From NCBI GenBank assembly GCA_025450095.1, contig JANWID010000337.1, forward strand, positions 1 through 34,555: a stretch of 34,555 nucleotides of DNA, in the 5' to 3' direction. This DNA is from Bacteroidia bacterium. GTDB lineage: Bacteria; Bacteroidota; Bacteroidia; AKYH767-A; OLB10. How positions within the stretch are numbered: position 1 is the first letter of the stretch; each line of letters opens with the position of its first letter. Below the pieces are notes generated by a model. The model was not told the origin of the DNA, searched no databases, and was given only the letters and a program-made list of their open reading frames with translations. Of the stretch, positions 33,527 through 34,555 are shown piece after piece. The translations under genes were made by a program, and so were the position numbers.

Positions 33527-34555
33527 ATGGCTGAATCAATCCGAAATCTTGAACCTGTTGCACTCTGGAATCATTTTGCAGACCTGAATGCTGTTCCCCG
33601 TCCTTCTAAAAAGGAACAACGTGTTATTCAATTTATAAAAAATTTTGGCGAAAGTTTAAAACTGGAAACAAAAACAGATGCTGCCGGGAATGTGCTTATC
33701 CGTAAACCTGCCACATCGGGGATGGAAAACAGGAATACGATTGTTTTACAAAGTCACCTCGATATGGTGCATCAGAAAAACAGCAATACGGTTTTTGACT
33801 TCGACAAGCAGGGAATTGACATGTTTGTTGATGGTGATTGGGTGAAAGCAAAGGGAACTACACTTGGCGCGGATAACGGTATTGGTGTAGCTGCAATCAT
33901 GACACTGCTTGCATCGAACAACATTGCACATCCTGCTATTGAGGCGTTGTTTACAATCGATGAAGAGACCGGCATGACCGGCGCTCTTTCACTTAAAGGT
34001 GGCTGGCTGACCGGCAACATACTATTGAACCTGGATACTGAAGAAGATAATGAATTGACAATAGGCTGTGCCGGTGGAGTGGATGTTACTGCTTCCGGTT
34101 TGTACAATGAAGAGACAAACACTCACGATGCTTCCATCCGCATCACTGTGAAAGGGCTGACCGGCGGCCATTCCGGTGTTGATATTCATAAGGGCAGAGC
34201 GAATGCCAACAAGCTTATGAACCGGATTCTTTCCGACTTAATGCGCTCTTTTTCCGTGTCGGTTGCAGGCATTGATGGTGGCAGTCTCCGGAATGCAATC
34301 CCGAGAGAATCGGTTTCAGTCATAACTTTTCCTTCCCGAATAAAAAGTGAAATTGAAAAACATATAACCACGCTGGAAATCACATTTAAAAACGAAAACA
34401 GTTTTACCGATCCGGGATTACAAGTTACATTGGAACAAAATGAAGTGCCAGCCAAAATATTGTCCACGGATTTTGCAAAGAAATTGATAGCAGCCATTTA
34501 TGCTTGTCCAAACGGAATATACCGGATGACACCTTCCATTGAAGGGCTTGTACAG
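33527..34555 (+). CDS. pepD: Aminoacyl-histidine dipeptidase PepD, M20 family (3' partial)
   Basis: The frame is open from ATG at 33527 to the window edge, giving 343 residues of an enzyme normally about 485 long. It matches PepD (cytosol nonspecific dipeptidase, an M20/M28-type zinc enzyme). Visible site residues are H77 and D79 in LQSHLDMVH, D116 in GADNGIG, the pair E146/E147 in DEETGMTG, and D170 in LNLDTEED. Their spacing matches E. coli PepD (80, 119, 149/150, 173) with a constant offset of three. GCAGG and the lid-domain entry KGLTGGHSGVDIHKGRANAN are also typical. The last zinc ligand lies beyond the edge. It cleaves dipeptides with broad specificity in the cytoplasm and is divergent from the phosphatase gene. 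Confidence 0.93.
   Translation, partial: MAESIRNLEPVALWNHFADLNAVPRPSKKEQRVIQFIKNFGESLKLETKTDAAGNVLIRKPATSGMENRNTIVLQSHLDMVHQKNSNTVFDFDKQGIDMFVDGDWVKAKGTTLGADNGIGVAAIMTLLASNNIAHPAIEALFTIDEETGMTGALSLKGGWLTGNILLNLDTEEDNELTIGCAGGVDVTASGLYNEETNTHDASIRITVKGLTGGHSGVDIHKGRANANKLMNRILSDLMRSFSVSVAGIDGGSLRNAIPRESVSVITFPSRIKSEIEKHITTLEITFKNENSFTDPGLQVTLEQNEVPAKILSTDFAKKLIAAIYACPNGIYRMTPSIEGLVQ

Overview
The window comes from a Bacteroidota bacterium. The signs are a type IX secretion (T9SS) C-terminal sorting domain with a short signal peptide on the 1136-residue secreted phosphatase, an UpxY/NusG-like antiterminator leading a surface-polysaccharide locus, a candidate promoter of the Bacteroidota form TTG-N20-TAnnTTTG, and little use of Shine-Dalgarno sequences. 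The genus cannot be fixed from the sequence. A lineage near Chitinophagia/Sphingobacteriia is a guess.

Positions 1-28140 (+ strand) are a surface polysaccharide locus. It opens with the 3' part of an UpxY-like antiterminator (1-378). Next come an outer-membrane export lipoprotein (434-1204), a Wzz/Wzc-type co-polymerase with tyrosine kinase (1207-3582), and an ABC-2 exporter permease plus ATPase with a glycan-binding tail (3631-5741). A SAM methyltransferase overlaps the end of the ATPase. Positions 6538-25160 hold seven GT4 glycosyltransferases, one GT2 glycosyltransferase, a Wzy/WaaL-type membrane protein, an FkbM methyltransferase, and a block of decoration enzymes. The decoration enzymes are two sulfotransferases, a NodB-like deacetylase, a GNAT, a FemAB/BioF2-like acyltransferase, an asparagine-synthase-like enzyme without the glutaminase cysteine, and a CapK-like adenylating enzyme. 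From 434 to 25160 the 22 genes are either overlapping (often ATGA or TAATG) or at most 54 bp apart, so they look like one long operon.

After a 208-bp AT-rich gap with a diverged direct repeat, a shorter module (25369-28140) encodes a 4-keto-sugar reductase/epimerase, a WecA/WbpL-type initiating sugar-1-phosphate transferase with a likely promoter of its own, and a PglD/NeuD-like O/N-acyltransferase. The model is that WbpL-like primes undecaprenyl phosphate, the WbuB-like enzyme and the other transferases extend the chain, the decoration enzymes add sulfate, acyl, amide and methyl groups, and Wzm/Wzt with Wza/Wzc export it. The Wzy/WaaL-like protein would polymerise or ligate the product. No Wzx flippase, no 4,6-dehydratase and no nucleotide-sugar synthesis genes other than the reductase lie in the window.

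Positions 28152-33329 (- strand) leave the locus: a DUF1801/YdeI-like protein, a DUF457-like membrane hydrolase, and a large secreted purple-acid-phosphatase-like protein with three Fn3 repeats and two copies of a beta-sandwich module. Divergent from it, 33527 to the right edge is the start of pepD (M20 aminoacyl-histidine dipeptidase), cut by the window end. No intergenic stretch exceeds 300 bp. No tRNA, rRNA, CRISPR array, transposase or integrase was seen.
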